A stretch of 64,000 nt of DNA from Siphonodentalium dalli (Eukaryota; Mollusca; Scaphopoda; Gadilida; Siphonodentaliidae), in the NCBI GenBank assembly GCA_032622095.1, contig CP136069.1:87816958-87880957 (forward strand), given 5' to 3'. The notes below the pieces were generated by a model. It was not told the DNA's origin. It saw only the letters and a list, made by a program, of their open reading frames with translations, and did no database searches. Below, in pieces: positions 33,216 to 45,811 of this stretch; position 1 is the stretch's first letter, and each line of letters opens with the position of its first letter. The position numbers and the translations under genes were made by a program.

Positions 33216-35105
33216 CCCTTTGAACCCTGATGCCCCACAGCTGACCCGGGGCTCCCAGTGGTATTTCCGCTTAAATTAGACAGTATTTAGTCGCATGGTG
33301 TTGATTATGTTCGAATTGTGACACAGGTCTGAAACTTTACAGGTTTGTCCCCCTGGATCATCGATCATTATAAGATCGCAAGACTTTGCCTCACGGCAAC
33401 TCCTTGGCAATGGTTGCTAGGCAACTACCCCGGAATTGACTGGAAAATGTAAATATAGCTTATAGCGTCATAATTCAACCCCAGTGATTGCGTTTTTTGA
33501 TGCAGGTAATACCTTAATGTGAAATTTGAGATATACCCGACTTGAATAGTGAACCACATATCTCATTTAAGGGTAGCAACGGTTGCTAAGCAAATACCAC
33601 ACGCATGACATCATTGCACTAACCATTCAGTGGTATGTTTTGCCTTAATTTAGACAGTGTCTAGTTGCATGGTGTTGGTTATGTTCAAAGGGGACACCTA
33701 CCTGAAATTCTGCAGGCATGCTATGCATGGACCACTGATCATTGTAAGATCGGGAGAATTTGCCACCCGATCTCTCCTTACAAACGGTTACTAGGCAACT
33801 ACCCGAAATTTGCACGATAAACGAATTCTAGCTTATAATGTTGTTATTATACATCAGCGAATTGCGTTTCGATGCAACCAATATCCTAATGTGAAATTTA
33901 AGATATACCTGACCATGCGCGAGTAAGTCAACTTGATATGCGATAGACTTTTTGCCGCATGTGGCATAACAGAGACTTACATTACAGATAGGGTTGAAAC
34001 GATTAATCGACTAGCTGTAGTCGATGCTGAAATATCAGAACGTCGACTCTGAATTTTGCCGTCGACTAGTCGGAACATAGTGTATTAGTTACATGAATAA
34101 CATTTTCAAGATCGATTCCGGCATAAATTGTGTTAACTGCGCATAAGTTACGGTAAGTATAACATTTGGTGGCACCCGGAATGGACAGTGTTACTAGTAT
34201 ACAGTAGACACACACGGTGAACCGACTATTAATTGAAAGAATGAAATTGACAACACAATGTCTCACTCGTCGTTTGAGGTCAAAGACATCACTGCGACAT
34301 GATGGCAATGATTGAAGGTCGCTTAAGGTGACTTAATTGTTGCTACCGTATATAAATTATACTGACATTAAGAACTGGCTATTGTATTCTAAAACGTGGC
34401 CTATACTATACAGCTTATTTAGTCGGAACATTAACATTTTGTAGTGACACCGCTCGGCACCAGTTTATTGGTGATCACGTGACTAAACGAAATCTCAAAC
34501 GCTGATATTAAATTTAAAACCTGTATAAATGATCGTGTTTCTAATCATTATCCACCACATGTCTAATTATATATGCACTACACAATAGACCGTCATTACA
34601 TCAGTCATCAGTGTACGCCATTTTTCCGTACCATGTAATGTTTGAAAGTTTTGATATCGGGTACCGACTAATCGACGCGACTTTTGGGCCTCGACTAGTC
34701 GACTCTGAAATTCACTAATCGTTTCAACACTAATTACAGAGACCAGAAACAACGTAATTTCTCGTAACATATCTTGGCCCCATTGTTCAAGTAAGCTGTC
34801 TAGATTGTGGCTGCTGTACTGACATGTGAAATATGCAACTATATGTCATAATTATATAGCACCACATTTCACTTAAACGCATTTTTAAAATGAATTATAG
34901 CCTGCGCGCATGCGCATATTTTCCTACCCGTTTCTAGCGGGCAGCCAATCCATATACACACCTTTGTCAGCGCTGACTTCAATAGGCCCATTTAAATATA
35001 TATATTAGTGGGTATGTCGTGTATAAGTATGTTATAAACCATTTATTTGTGATTTATAGTCACGGTTCGTTTGCACCTAAATATTGGTGTTATGGGTTCA
35101 AAGGG
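33216..35105. mobile_element. TTAA-flanked piggyBac-like element interrupted by a hAT derivative
   Basis: TTAA at 33212-33215 and 35106-35109 flank perfect 12-bp inverted ends CCCTTTGAACCC / GGGTTCAAAGGG. The interior has 'ggttgctaggcaactacccg' blocks shared with 40127-41663 and 42535-44625. It is interrupted at 33989-34732. No transposase frame is seen. Confidence 0.88.
33989..34732. mobile_element. 744-bp hAT-like element, internal-deletion derivative
   Basis: Ends TAGGGTTGAAACGATTAATC and CTAATCGTTTCAACACTA; perfect 8-bp duplication ATTACAGA at 33981-33988 and 34733-34740. The empty site is visible in the related TTAA element at about 43288-43310, whose complement reads TTATATTACAGAGACCAG. 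Internally it matches both flanks of the 3760-bp element. Confidence 0.93.
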
Positions 35106-35109
35106 TTAA

Positions 35110-35690
35110 AGATGGTCTATATCTTCCCAGAAAGTTATCTATAGCAAGATTCTAGGAGTATAAAATAATAGATATGAATTGAGGACACATGCCCAGAAAC
35201 GTTTCCATCAATTAATTTTAGTTAGAATTTATTATCACATCCATGGGACAGTTTTAGGGGCTATTTTTAGAAAAGAAATCTGCACTAAAACATTCAGAAC
35301 ATACAAAAAGCGTAGCAAGGAGAATCATATCTTGTTAGCCCCCTCAATCATGGCAAATTGCTTTTCAACTATAGATTTTACCATGATTTTGACATCAAAA
35401 CAAACCACTTTTTTTAACCTTTATAAACCAAAAATATACTTGATCTGCAGTTTTATCTACATTTTATTCACAAAATAGCTATTTGTAGTCATGAAATCGA
35501 GATTTATACAAAAACTTGGGGATTGCCCATCACAAATGATGGGTGACAAACATATAGCCTGCAGGAAAATATCGTCACCACTGATCACGATATAAACAAG
35601 GGGTACGCATCTAAGATGCTATGTCGAGTTTATTGGCAGTTGAAAAAAACTTCTGCCAATAACTTGGCAACAAGGCCCACACAAGGCCCA
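35110..35690. other. Intronic DNA, nothing recognised
   Basis: A 99-codon plus-strand open frame (35179-35478) has no recognisable feature. Confidence 0.4.
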
Positions 35691-38310
35691 AAAAGTCGGA
35701 CAAACCTGGTTTTCGAACTCGTCTGAGATATTATTGCAATAAAATTATATACCAAATATAAATTGAATGATTGGTTAATATCTCATAGAGTTATCGTGCT
35801 AACGGTGATAAAATTGCAAAAAATTGACGCCAGGGAAATGTTTTTGGACAAACCTGGTTTACTCATCCGAGATATTGTTGCAAGAGACTCATATATCAAA
35901 TATGGTTCGAATCAGTTAATATTTAATTGAGTTATCGCGCTAACGGTGAAAAAAAATGATAAAAATAGACAAACTAAGGCCCAAAAATTCGGACAAACCT
36001 GGTTTTCGAACTCGTCCGAGATATTATTGCAAGAGACTTATATAACAATATGGTTTGAATCAGTTAATATTTTATTGAGTTATCGCGCTAACGGTGAACA
36101 AATCCTAAAAATAGACAAACTAAGGCCAATAACTCCGGGGACAAAACTCAGACAAACCTGGTTTTCGAACTCGTCTGAGATATTGTTGCAAGAGACTGTT
36201 TGAATAAGTTAATATTTGATTCAGTTATCACGCTAACAGTGAAAAAAAATGCTAAAAATAGACAAATTAAGGCCCATAACTCCGGGGAAAAAATTCGGAC
36301 AAACCTGGTTTTCGAACTCGTTCGAGATATTGTTGCAAGAGACTCATGTATCAAATATGGTTTGAATCAGTTAATACTTTATTGAGCTATCGCGCGAACG
36401 GTGAAAAAAATGCTAAAAATAGACAAACTGCCCTTGCAAAAAGAAATCCGAGCTTTTTTAAAGAAGTTTGGGAATCCTAGGAATTCATAGGATTTCCAAG
36501 GTTTGAACCAAGCTTTTTGAATGTAAAAATTTACTCTACAACAAAGTTTGGAAATCCTTGGTTGGAACCTTGGTAAAGCTTAGTAAAGCTAGGATCTAAG
36601 TTTTACCAAGCTTTACCAAGGTTGTCACATAAAGTGAAACCTTGGAAAAGCTTGGAAATCCTTGACTCAGTGTTGACCAACCTTGGTAAAGCTAAGTAAA
36701 GCTTGGATCTAATATTTACTAAGCTTTTCCAAGCTTTACCAAGGTTCTTACATGAAGTTTGAAAAGCTTGGAAATCCTTGGAAAAGCTTGGTAAAGCTTA
36801 GTTGTAGGTCACATGACTGGGTCACATGACTATGCACACGTCACTGTTGTCTGTGGCAGCATTTTGAATTAACTGTTGCACTGAGTTTAAATCCATGTTT
36901 TATCACAACAATCTTCAGGTAAGTTATTGCTTGTGTGGCCCTAATGTTTTCTATTTGACTCATAGAATCTGGTTGTAGTGATATTTTTATTTATGATATT
37001 ATGTTAACAATTATTTTACCATTTCCAAGAATAACCTTCAGGACCACTATATCTACCTTTTCATTCCAAAGGCTTATCTCTATCATTATATATTCTCAGC
37101 TAATTTATCTAATTTAACTGTTTTATCACACTCCAAATACCTCAGATCCATAAACATATACCTGTGAATATTATTCTATACATTTTTACAGGGTATAAGG
37201 TACCATTTATCTCAATCTAAATAGAATAAAAAAATTCTGACTGAAAAGTGAACTTTGAATGAATAATATCATGAATGATTATATGGCATGGTTCATGACT
37301 GTTGTAAATTTCAAGAGATTGTATCATTAATGATGATAATATTGTCAAAGTTGAAGCCTTTGCAGTGTCATTAGAGATTTTCACCTTTTAAATACAAAAC
37401 AATTGCAACCTTGGTAAAGCTTGGTAAAGCTGGGTTGCAACCTTGGTAAAGCTTGGAAAAGCTAGGCTGGAACCTTGGTAAAGCTTGGAAAAGCTAGACT
37501 GGAACCTTGGTACAGCTTGGTAAAGCTAGGTAAAGCTAGGCTGGAACCTTGGTAAAGCTTGGTAAAGCTAGGCTGGAACCTTGGTAAAGCTTGGTAAAGC
37601 TAGGTAAAGCTAGGCTGGAACCTTGGTAATTCTTGGTAAAGCTAGGTAAAGCTAGGCTGGAACCTTGGTAAAGCTAGGTAAAGCTAGATTGGAAACCTTG
37701 GTAAAGCTTGGTAAAGTTATGATTAAGATTTTGCAAAGCTTGGAAATCCTTGGATAAGCTCGGTTTAATTTGCTGAGGTATTCCAAGGTTTTCCGAACTT
37801 GAAACGGGCCAATACCGCCCCAAGGATTTCCCAGCTTTTCCAAGGTCTCTAATCCTAGGATATCCTAGGAATTCCAAGGAATTTTCCTAACTTTTCCAAG
37901 CTTTTATTCCTAGGATATCCTAGGAATTCCTTGGATATCCTAGGACATTTTGGTAAGGGTAAGGCCCATGACTCCGGGGAAAAAATTCGGACAAACCTAG
38001 TTTTCGAACTTGTCCGAGATATTGTTGCAAGAGACTCATATATCAAATATGGTTGTAATCAGTTAATATTTTATTGAGTTATCGCGCTAACAGGTGATAA
38101 AATTGCAAAAAAGTCACCAAAGATGGATAACTCTTGTCAAAAAGTTCGGACGTGACCCATTTTCTACAGGTAGTAAATAGTCATTGGGAGCAACTCACAT
38201 ACCAACATTTTTTTGAATCCGTTCACAAATGTCAAAGTTATAAGGCATTCTTTAGGTCCGCCCACCGCCAACCATCCCTCGTCAAACCATAAGTCGAGTT
38301 TTTGAAAAAC
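35690..38310. repeat. Tandem array of ~140-bp units split by a 1.5 kb insertion
   Basis: Units contain CGGACAAACCTGGTTTTCGA, 'actcgtccgagatattgttgcaagagac' and 'gttatcgcgctaacggtga'. They start near 35695, 35853, 35990, 36147, 36295 and 37985. The array is interrupted at about 36430-37960 within the 'gacaaactaaggcccat' block. Confidence 0.88.
36431..37959. mobile_element. 1.5 kb insertion built from a CTTGGTAAAGC-type motif
   Basis: Ends CCCTTGCAAAAAG and TTTTGGTAAGGG are weakly inverted. Both flanks of the interior consist of repeated motifs: CCTTGGTAAAGCTTGG and AAAGCTAGGCTGGAA (37405-37735, eight or more 31-44 bp units) and related units at 36540-36800. The two sides show opposite-strand CCTAGGATTTCC / TCCTAGGAATTCC variants near the termini. 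The middle (36800-37400) is single-copy. No target duplication could be fixed. Confidence 0.65.
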
Positions 38311-38449
38311 TCAACTAAAAATTACAATTTGGCCACTGTTTTTTCCGAATAGTAAAGCCCCTTACGCCATAAAGATAGGATAATCCCACTTTGTTCTGGC
38401 ATTGAGCATTCTTTTTATAAGTTAGAACTTCAATCTGATCCTAGGTCTC

Positions 38450-38600
38450 TCATAGCAGTTGAGGCCTAAGCAGAATGAGGTTCCCAGAGAGAGGGTGAAT
38501 TTGGCGATGCTAGCCTGCTATGCGGGATAGCACCATTAAATTCACCCACTGGGGACCTCATTCTGCAAATGATAGACACACGATTTGCAGGCTTGAGATT
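38450..38600. mobile_element. Double-hairpin MITE fragment
   Basis: GAGGCCTAAGCAGAATGAGG ... GGGGACCTCATTCTGCAAAT: one hairpin arm of the family with its outer tail. Confidence 0.7.
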
Positions 38601-38673
38601 GTACAACCAGAAATATGTTCCTCTTTGACTCGTTTAGAGTAAATTAAATGTTTGATGATTCATTCATTATTAA

Positions 38674-38853
38674 CCCTTTCTATACTAAATGAATTCTCCC
38701 ATTCAGTTATAAAAGCATACATTGGAATGGTCTATTATTCATCTGTATGGATGTTTAGGAAATATAATCATACAACAGATAATACATGTTTGTTGAACAT
38801 ATATGAGCATTTCCTAAGGGAACTACTCATCAGAGTATTTATTAAAGAAAGGG
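38674..38853. mobile_element. TTAA-type MITE, 180 bp (CCCTTTCTATACTAAATG ends)
   Basis: TTAA at 38670-38673 and TCAA at 38854-38857 flank CCCTTTCTATACTAAAT and ATTTATTAAAGAAAGGG. A relative of one end is at 58325. Confidence 0.65.
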
Positions 38854-38974
38854 TCAACCTTTATGTAACAAATTGTTCACCGAAAAGCAATTTTGTTTAT
38901 GTTAGTCAACTGGTTATAATCCTGATATTGCATAAAATATAAAATGAATATGTAATTGGTAAATTCAAGCTTAC

Positions 38975-39022
38975 GCTCTTCAGGTGGTACAGTCCATGGT
39001 ATAGGAGTTGTTGTTGTTGCCA
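38975..39022 (-). CDS. Thr/Pro linker exon between SRCR and Fz (upstream module)
   Basis: A 48-nt phase 1-1 exon with acceptor AAATTTCAG and donor GTAAGC. It encodes ATTTTPIPWTVPPEE plus split codons, a Thr- then Pro-rich spacer. It connects the SRCR second half (46884-47056) to the Fz first exon (31846-32100). Its counterpart in the downstream module seems reduced to the candidate micro-exon 3127-3135. Confidence 0.75.
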
Positions 39023-39039
39023 CTGAAATTTAACAAGAG

Positions 39040-40122
39040 TGATAATATAATATAACAAGGTGACCAAAGATAACACTTTCATAAGTTACATTTATACTGG
39101 ATTGAATATCCCATTCAGTTATAAAAGTATACATGGAATAATCTATTATCCATTTGAATGGTGTTTTGATAATACAGTGCAGATTAAGACAAAATATTTA
39201 TAATATACAAGACATAATCATATAGAATGACCTCGCCATTTGCGGGTAAAGGAAAGAATATTTCGAACAATCTAGTGAACTCACATTTAAGCTTATAAGA
39301 CGCATGGTAACAACATTGTCCTGTGTTAATCTTAATAAAATTTTGGTGAGACTTGTTACTAACAACATAGACTTAGAATGGTCTAAATATACTCTTAGAA
39401 ATGTATTTATTGTCTTAAAACCTGGTGTTCAACCTTTCATCTATCGGGTGCACATCAATTACTCATAACAATCTGTGATCTTATTTGGCAGTTTGAAAAA
39501 AATATATAATCTGTCAGTGGGAATGACACGTTACTTTACAGTACAGTTGAACAGTATATCACACTGCTTAGGAAGATATGACTTGTCAGTGGACACGTCT
39601 TTGGAACTGTTATGATCTTTGCTACAATGTGAGTCAAATTTGCAAATCCCTCGAAGAAAATGCCACACTCAATATTAAATTTAAGGTAGCCGTAAGCATA
39701 AAATTAACAGCAATGTTTCAACTCCAATTCAAATCCCACTTTTTGTCATATGAGGAAATCCCATTTTATGATGTCATTCGGAAGTGTAATTTTGTCGTAA
39801 ATGCCTTATGACAAGCTTCCGGAATAAAGGACGCGAAATGTAAAGTTCTTTTATAAATTACTTCCTATATGTTTGCCCTATTTGGTGAAATAAAATCCTC
39901 CATCTATTTATAATCTTAGAAACAGTCGTGATGTGTTTTGTCAAATAGATAGTTTAGTTGTAGCATTTAAAATGGGAGAGATATAACCAGTAATAAAGAT
40001 CCACTATCACACATCGCCAGTTCCAAAACTATGATATATTTTATACAAAATTTTATTTGATTTTGAATTTCTGAACAGGTATTCAATTCAAAATTCACGC
40101 TGTGAAATAGACATCTTCATCC
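39040..40122. other. Intronic DNA with a MITE relic
   Basis: 'cccattcagttataaaagtatacatgg' at 39110 repeats the internal sequence of the MITE at 38674. The open frame at 39578-39811 is unrecognised. Confidence 0.4.
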
Positions 40123-40126
40123 TTAA

Positions 40127-41663
40127 CCCTTTAAACCCTAGCTCCCCACAACGATCGACACCCTGACCCTGGGCTCAAACGGTATTTTGGTTTATTGTAG
40201 GGAGTGTTTAGGCGTATGGTGTTTTTTATGTCCAAGTAGTGTCATATGTCTGAAACTTTAAATGTATGTTCCCCATGGAATACTGATTATTTTCAGATCA
40301 GGTTACATTGCCACATGGTCACTCCCTGGTAACGGTTGCTAGGCAACTACCCGATATTGAAAGTAAAATACAATTATAGCTTTTATCGTTGTAATTCAGC
40401 CCAAGGAAATGGCGTTTTTGAGGCAGTCAATAGCCTATTGTGAAATTTGAGATATATCTGGCGAGAAGAGTGAACCTAACTTGTATTTAATGGTAGCAAC
40501 GGTTGCTAAGCAAATACCCCAAATGATCGAATGACACCATTGCTTTGTGTATTCAATTGTATTATGCCCCAATTTAGACATGCCATGGCATGCATATGGT
40601 TCTGTTCAAATGGTGCCACGGATCTTAAACTTTACAGGTATATTCCCATGGACCACTGAATATTTTAGAGATTGCTTACTTCGCCACACAATCACTACCT
40701 GGTGACGGTTTCTATGCAACTACCCGGAATTGAAAGTAATATGCAACTATAGCATATTGCGTCATAATTCCGCACTAAGAAATAGCACTTTCTATGCAGT
40801 TAATACCCTATTGTGACATCTGATCAGAAGAGTAAACCCAACTTGTATTTACTGGTATCAATGGTTGCTAAGCCTATACCCCAAGTGATCGAATGACACC
40901 ACTTCCCTGCCTGTGCATTCAATGGCATTATGTCCCATCGCATAGGGCATGGTGATGGTCATGCTCAAATGGTGCCACAGCTAGGTCTTACACTTTACAT
41001 AATTGCTCAATAATGCAAGATTTGACAAGTGTTTGTAATGCGCAAGCGCAAGTAGATCAGACTACAGGGTATTGTGACCATGAAACTCCTTTCCACAGGA
41101 CTACTTGGTGCAATGTCGAGACATGCAACTGTATAATGCACATTGATATACTATGGGGATCCTTGATGTGATTGTATCATTATGCAAAAACCCATACATT
41201 TATCATTGTATCCTATGCGCATGCGTGAACAAATCGACTCAAATAAGTGACTGCGCCTTCATCACATGCCAGCACACTGATTATGTATACAAGAATAATT
41301 TAAACCCAGAAGAGTGATCGAAATGGTGTCTTTCTACAATCTTGTGAACCGCGCAACAACGTATAGTGTTTCGCGAATCGCTTCAAATAATGTACATTTG
41401 TTGAATTCTTCGCTGTGCGCATATTTTCCAACCCCAACTAGTCGGCAACAAGCCCATACTCATGCACCCATGGCACTGTTGCAGTTCCTGGGGATCATTT
41501 ACATAGGTATAAGTGGATATACCAATGGTTATAACATATATAAACATGCTACATATGTTTATGACGTCACTGAATGCTACTGGCCGCAAAAGCGGCCAGC
41601 CGGGTATATGAACATTTTCTGGCCGGCCACTTTTGTGGCCAGTCGGATCCAAAGGCTTAAGGA
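40127..41663. mobile_element. TTAA-flanked element, diverged member of the CCCTTTGAACCC family
   Basis: TTAA at 40123-40126 and 41664-41667; ends CCCTTTAAACCC and GGCTTAAGGA. The interior repeats 'ggttgctaggcaactacccg' and 'ttgtatttaatggtagcaacggttgctaag' blocks with substantial divergence. A GGCCGCAAAAGCGGCC hairpin lies near the right end. Confidence 0.75.
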
Positions 41664-41755
41664 TTAATAAGAATTACATAGAACAAAATTTGGTCTCTGA
41701 AATTATGACACTGACTTAGCTAAATTAACAATAATATGAACATCTTGTGTTTTCC

Positions 41756-41968
41756 TCACAATTTGTACTTATCTTGTATTTCAGCTGCCCGTTCGGGTAG
41801 ACGCGGAGAGCTATTTTCCATATACATGGTTTTCCATGTCTCTTCGAATGGGCTGTTGTGACTCAACTCGGGCCAGAAGCTAGGCGGCGACTGTGACGAA
41901 GTTACTGCCTTCTCGCCAGCGACTTCGCCCTCGGATGTCCGCAAGGCGAAAACGAAGTCGACTTCCAA
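41756..41968 (-). CDS. GC-richer open frame, possible coding relic
   Basis: About 70 codons with markedly higher G+C than the surroundings. It contains SFWPELSHNSPFEETWKTMY and SPRLPERAAEIQDKYKL and stops at TGA. No ATG lies at the 5' limit (an in-frame stop directly precedes it) and no family is recognised. It lies between two TTAA elements in an intron of the SRCR/Fz gene on the same strand, but its phase does not fit the module pattern. Confidence 0.25.
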   Translation of the reverse strand: MEVDFVFALRTSEGEVAGEKAVTSSQSPPSFWPELSHNSPFEETWKTMYMENSSPRLPERAAEIQDKYKL

Positions 41969-41969
41969 A

Positions 41970-42530
41970 TTTTACCAAACTAGCTTGGGAATTACGGTAA
42001 TTTTACCGGTGGAAATTTGACTTGTTTTGCAAAAAATATACATTCTTAAAACTGTTCTAACAAGGCAGATTTAATTATACATTGTACAATGTGTACTGTA
42101 TCCACATATTCTATTCACATTGAGTGCTTTTGGAAACGGCAAATTTCACTCTGCAACGAAGTTTATGATGAGCTACTCGCATGTCTGCAGAAGAAGTTAG
42201 TCGTTACTTTGTTCCGCCGGGTCATTTTGTAACCGCAAATTGTATATCCATGCATGGTCACCACCGCGCATACAGCAGCCTATGTAAACAAATCATGATG
42301 TCTTTTCAATGTCTATGCATTTAAACTCTAAAAATATCCATGATTTTTTAATTTTACGAAAGTAGTTTGCATCTGACTCCATTTCCCAATCCAATTTTTT
42401 TACGTTTGGAAGTTGCGGATTTATTATGTGAACAATAGCACGTGCTTGCTTACTATTAAAGACAGGGTCGTGAAATCAAGAGTTTCGCGCCAAAATCGTG
42501 AGAGTTAATGTGTCTGTCAACCGTTGTGTA
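41970..42530. other. Intronic DNA, nothing recognised
   Basis: Separates two TTAA elements; no exon or repeat was identified. Confidence 0.4.
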
Positions 42531-42534
42531 TTAA

Positions 42535-44625
42535 CCCTTTGAACCCGTAACACCGATATTTAGGTGCAAACAAACCATACTATATCCCGTGACACCGATA
42601 TTTCAGTGCAGCGACAACATGAGTCGGTAGCAAATTTATATATAGTATAACGAGCGTCAGACCCACTGATTTATATTTAAATGGCCCTCACATATGTCAG
42701 TGGTGTCCATGGTGCGTATGGAATGGTTGGCCGCAAGTATCGGGTAGAAATATATTCGCATGCGCATAGCATATAATCTACAAAAACATATGATATTTTA
42801 AGCGAGCTGTGCCGCTATATTTACGGCATATAATTTCGTGTTCCCCGTGTGTGTACAGAACAGATATAATTTAGACACACAGTTTCAGTTTAAATTAACC
42901 TCGCGTATATTAATCAGTGTTCTGCTACATATGGGGAAGGGTTTATCGCATATCAAGTTGATTTATTCGCGCATGTGCAGACCAGCGCAATCACAAATAA
43001 ATGGTTTATAACGTACTTATACATGACATACCCACTAATATATATTTAAATGGGCCTATTGAAGTCAGTGCTGGCAAAGGTGTGTATATGGATTAGCTTC
43101 TCGCTAGAAACAGGTAGGAAAATATGCGCATGCGCGCAGGCTATAATTCATTTTTTTAAATGGGTTTAAGTGAAAGTAGTGCTATATATGACATATAGTT
43201 GCATGTTTCACATGTTAGTACAGTAGACACAATCTAGACAGCTACTTGAACAATGTGGCCACGATTGTTACGGGAAATTAAGTTGTTTCTGGTCTCTGTA
43301 ATATAAGTCTCTGTTCTGTCACATGCGGGAAAAGGTATATCGCATATCAAGTTGACTTACTCGCGCATGCGTAGAGCATCGTATTTGCAAATTGCAAATA
43401 AACATTTGGAATATTTGGGGGGGGGGGGGGGATCTCTATTACCCCAAGCAAGCATTACGTTAGTCGCAACCAATCACAACGTAGTATCAACAAAGCGATA
43501 TAGCCATTCGGGCGAGTATTGGAATTTCTGTATAAGGTAGCAGATTTCCACATAATTAAAAATAGCGCCATTATGCAGCATCGGATAATAATTATACAGG
43601 CGATACATGTCATTGGTGAAGTTATGTTTGTGATGTGGTGTCATAATGCATGGGTCGCATGAGAAGTTATTTATATGGACACAGAGCTATTTGGTAATAG
43701 CAGACAGGGACATTTTCTCCAGACCAAGTATTGCGTAGCTATTCGAGTCGGGTTTACCCAGAACTGCAATATAACCAGCACCGTGTGCCTCGGCACTGTC
43801 CAAATAAGGTTAAATTCAACTTAATTATTATGGCAATGCTGTCATTGATCACGTGTGGTATTTGCTTAGCAACCATTGCTACCCTTCAATAAGGTGATGG
43901 TTTGACGATTCTGGTCAGGTATATCTTAAATTTCACATTAGGATATTGGTTGCATCAAAACGCAATTCGCTGATGTATAATTACAATGTTATAAGCTAGA
44001 ATTCGTTTATCCTGCAACTTTTGGGTAGTTGCCTAGTAACCGTTTCTGAGGAGAGATTGGGTGGCAAAGTCTCCAGATCTTACAATGATCAGTGGTCCAT
44101 GCATAGCATGCCTGCACAGTTTCGGGTTGGTATCCCCTTTGAACATAACCAACACCATGCGACTAGAAACTGTCTAATAATACCACTGAATGGTTAGTGC
44201 AATGATGTCATTCGATCATTTGTGGTATTTGCTTAGCAACAGTTGCTACCTTTAAAATGGCTTAGATGGGATATTTGGTTCACTATTCTGGTCGGATATA
44301 TCTCATATTTCACGTTAGGGTATTACCTGCATCAAAAAACGCAATCACTGGGTTGAATTACGACGCTATAAGCTATATTTACATTTTCCAGTCAATTTCG
44401 GATAGTTGCCTAGCAACCATTACCAAGGAGTTGCGCGAGGCAAAGTCTCACAATCTTATAATGATCGCTGATCAATGGGGGACAAACCTGTAATGTTTCA
44501 GATCTGTGTCATAATTTAAACATAATCAACACCATGCTACTAGACACTGTCTAATTTAAGCGGAAATACCACTGGGAGACCCGGGTCAGGGTGTCCATCG
44601 CTGTGGGGCATCAGGGTTCAAAGGG
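42535..44625. mobile_element. 2091-bp TTAA-flanked piggyBac-like element, reverse orientation to 33216-35105
   Basis: TTAA at 42531-42534 and 44626-44629; perfect 12-bp ends CCCTTTGAACCC / GGGTTCAAAGGG. The interior corresponds in reverse to 33216-35105. It retains the uninterrupted sequence where the 744-bp hAT derivative sits in that copy. A G-run of about 14 lies at 43417-43430. Confidence 0.9.
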
Positions 44626-44629
44626 TTAA

Positions 44630-45706
44630 GTGCACGTACTTGGTTACAATGCAGGTAATTAAATAACCTGTTCGTGTATATTATAAGCTCCACTGGTCTT
44701 TGTTAAGAACACATTAATCACTATAGTAACACAGCTATCCAACTTGGTAAGTTTATTGCTTTAATCAGTGTTAATCGGTTTATCATCACTGGTCATACCA
44801 TCTACATTGGTATTCATTAATATTACAAGCTTTCACAACTCCTTGATTAGTCTTTATTGTTTATTTTAACAGACACCCATATTACAGCAGTGACCAAAAT
44901 CCATTTCCAAAAATTTCAAACTTATAATAACAATTAATTTCTTCAGATATTAAAAGTCATTAAGTCAGCATTTTTTTATATTGATGTTATAAATAAATTA
45001 TATTTGAAAAGTAACAAGTGTTAACGGAGTACACCCGCAACTGTAACCCTTTGAATTTTGCTACATCTTGACAATCTTGCGAATTTTCTAGCGATTTGTC
45101 GCTTGAAACCACTTTGGTTGCCAATGAATATGGTCCAAATGATGTTATGGTATATTGATATATGTTACGACCAAAGAAAGTTACTTAATAAGTATATTAA
45201 ATGACAAAATAAATCCATGGGGCCGGGCTGTGCATTCGTCGATTCGAATCTCGATCATATTCGATATTTCGGAATCAAGTTGAAAATGAAAGCGTTTGTT
45301 CACCAGTATACAGCAGGGGAATAAGATTAGTTTAGTAAACTAGATCATTTAGAAAGGAAAATGGTCCATAGTCGATGATCATATTCATGTTGTCCCAACA
45401 ACGTTCAAAACAGAAATGACCGAAATCGTATTTCCTGTACAATTTAAATGAAACGCACGGGCGCCGCTGAAAACACATCGTTTTTTAGCCAATCACAACG
45501 ATTATTTCTAGAAGAGGTGCCTCGAAAAGTCAACGGGGGAATTTCATAACAAGACAAGACATTACCAGAGTACTCCATGCAAAGAAATCGAGTACGCCCA
45601 ATACGAATTACACCACAAAATGTTTTCTCACCTGAGACAGAAAAAGCGCAGTATTTCGTTGACTATTCAGTCGAATTGTGACCATAAACTTTCAGTCGTA
45701 TTACAA
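44630..45706. other. Intronic DNA, nothing recognised
   Basis: No open frame, hairpin or repeat stands out. Confidence 0.4.
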
Positions 45707-45808
45707 AAGAAATAAATACACGGTGTATCGGTGTGTATGGTCAAGTTGTACCACAAAAAACTGATTGTAGGAGACCATACACACCTCTACACCGTGTATT
45801 TATTTCTT
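45707..45808. repeat. Hairpin, 36-bp arms, 30-bp loop
   Basis: Arms 45707-45742 and 45773-45808 are inverted copies around AAATACACGGTGTA...GGTGTGTATGGTC, with about two mismatches. Confidence 0.85.
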
Positions 45809-45811
45809 AAT

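Noticed and set aside
35690-38310. Possible CRISPR-like or centromeric satellite array
   Set aside because: Units are ~140 bp, diverged and without spacer logic. The organism is eukaryotic and the array is a dispersed-repeat type seen elsewhere in the window.
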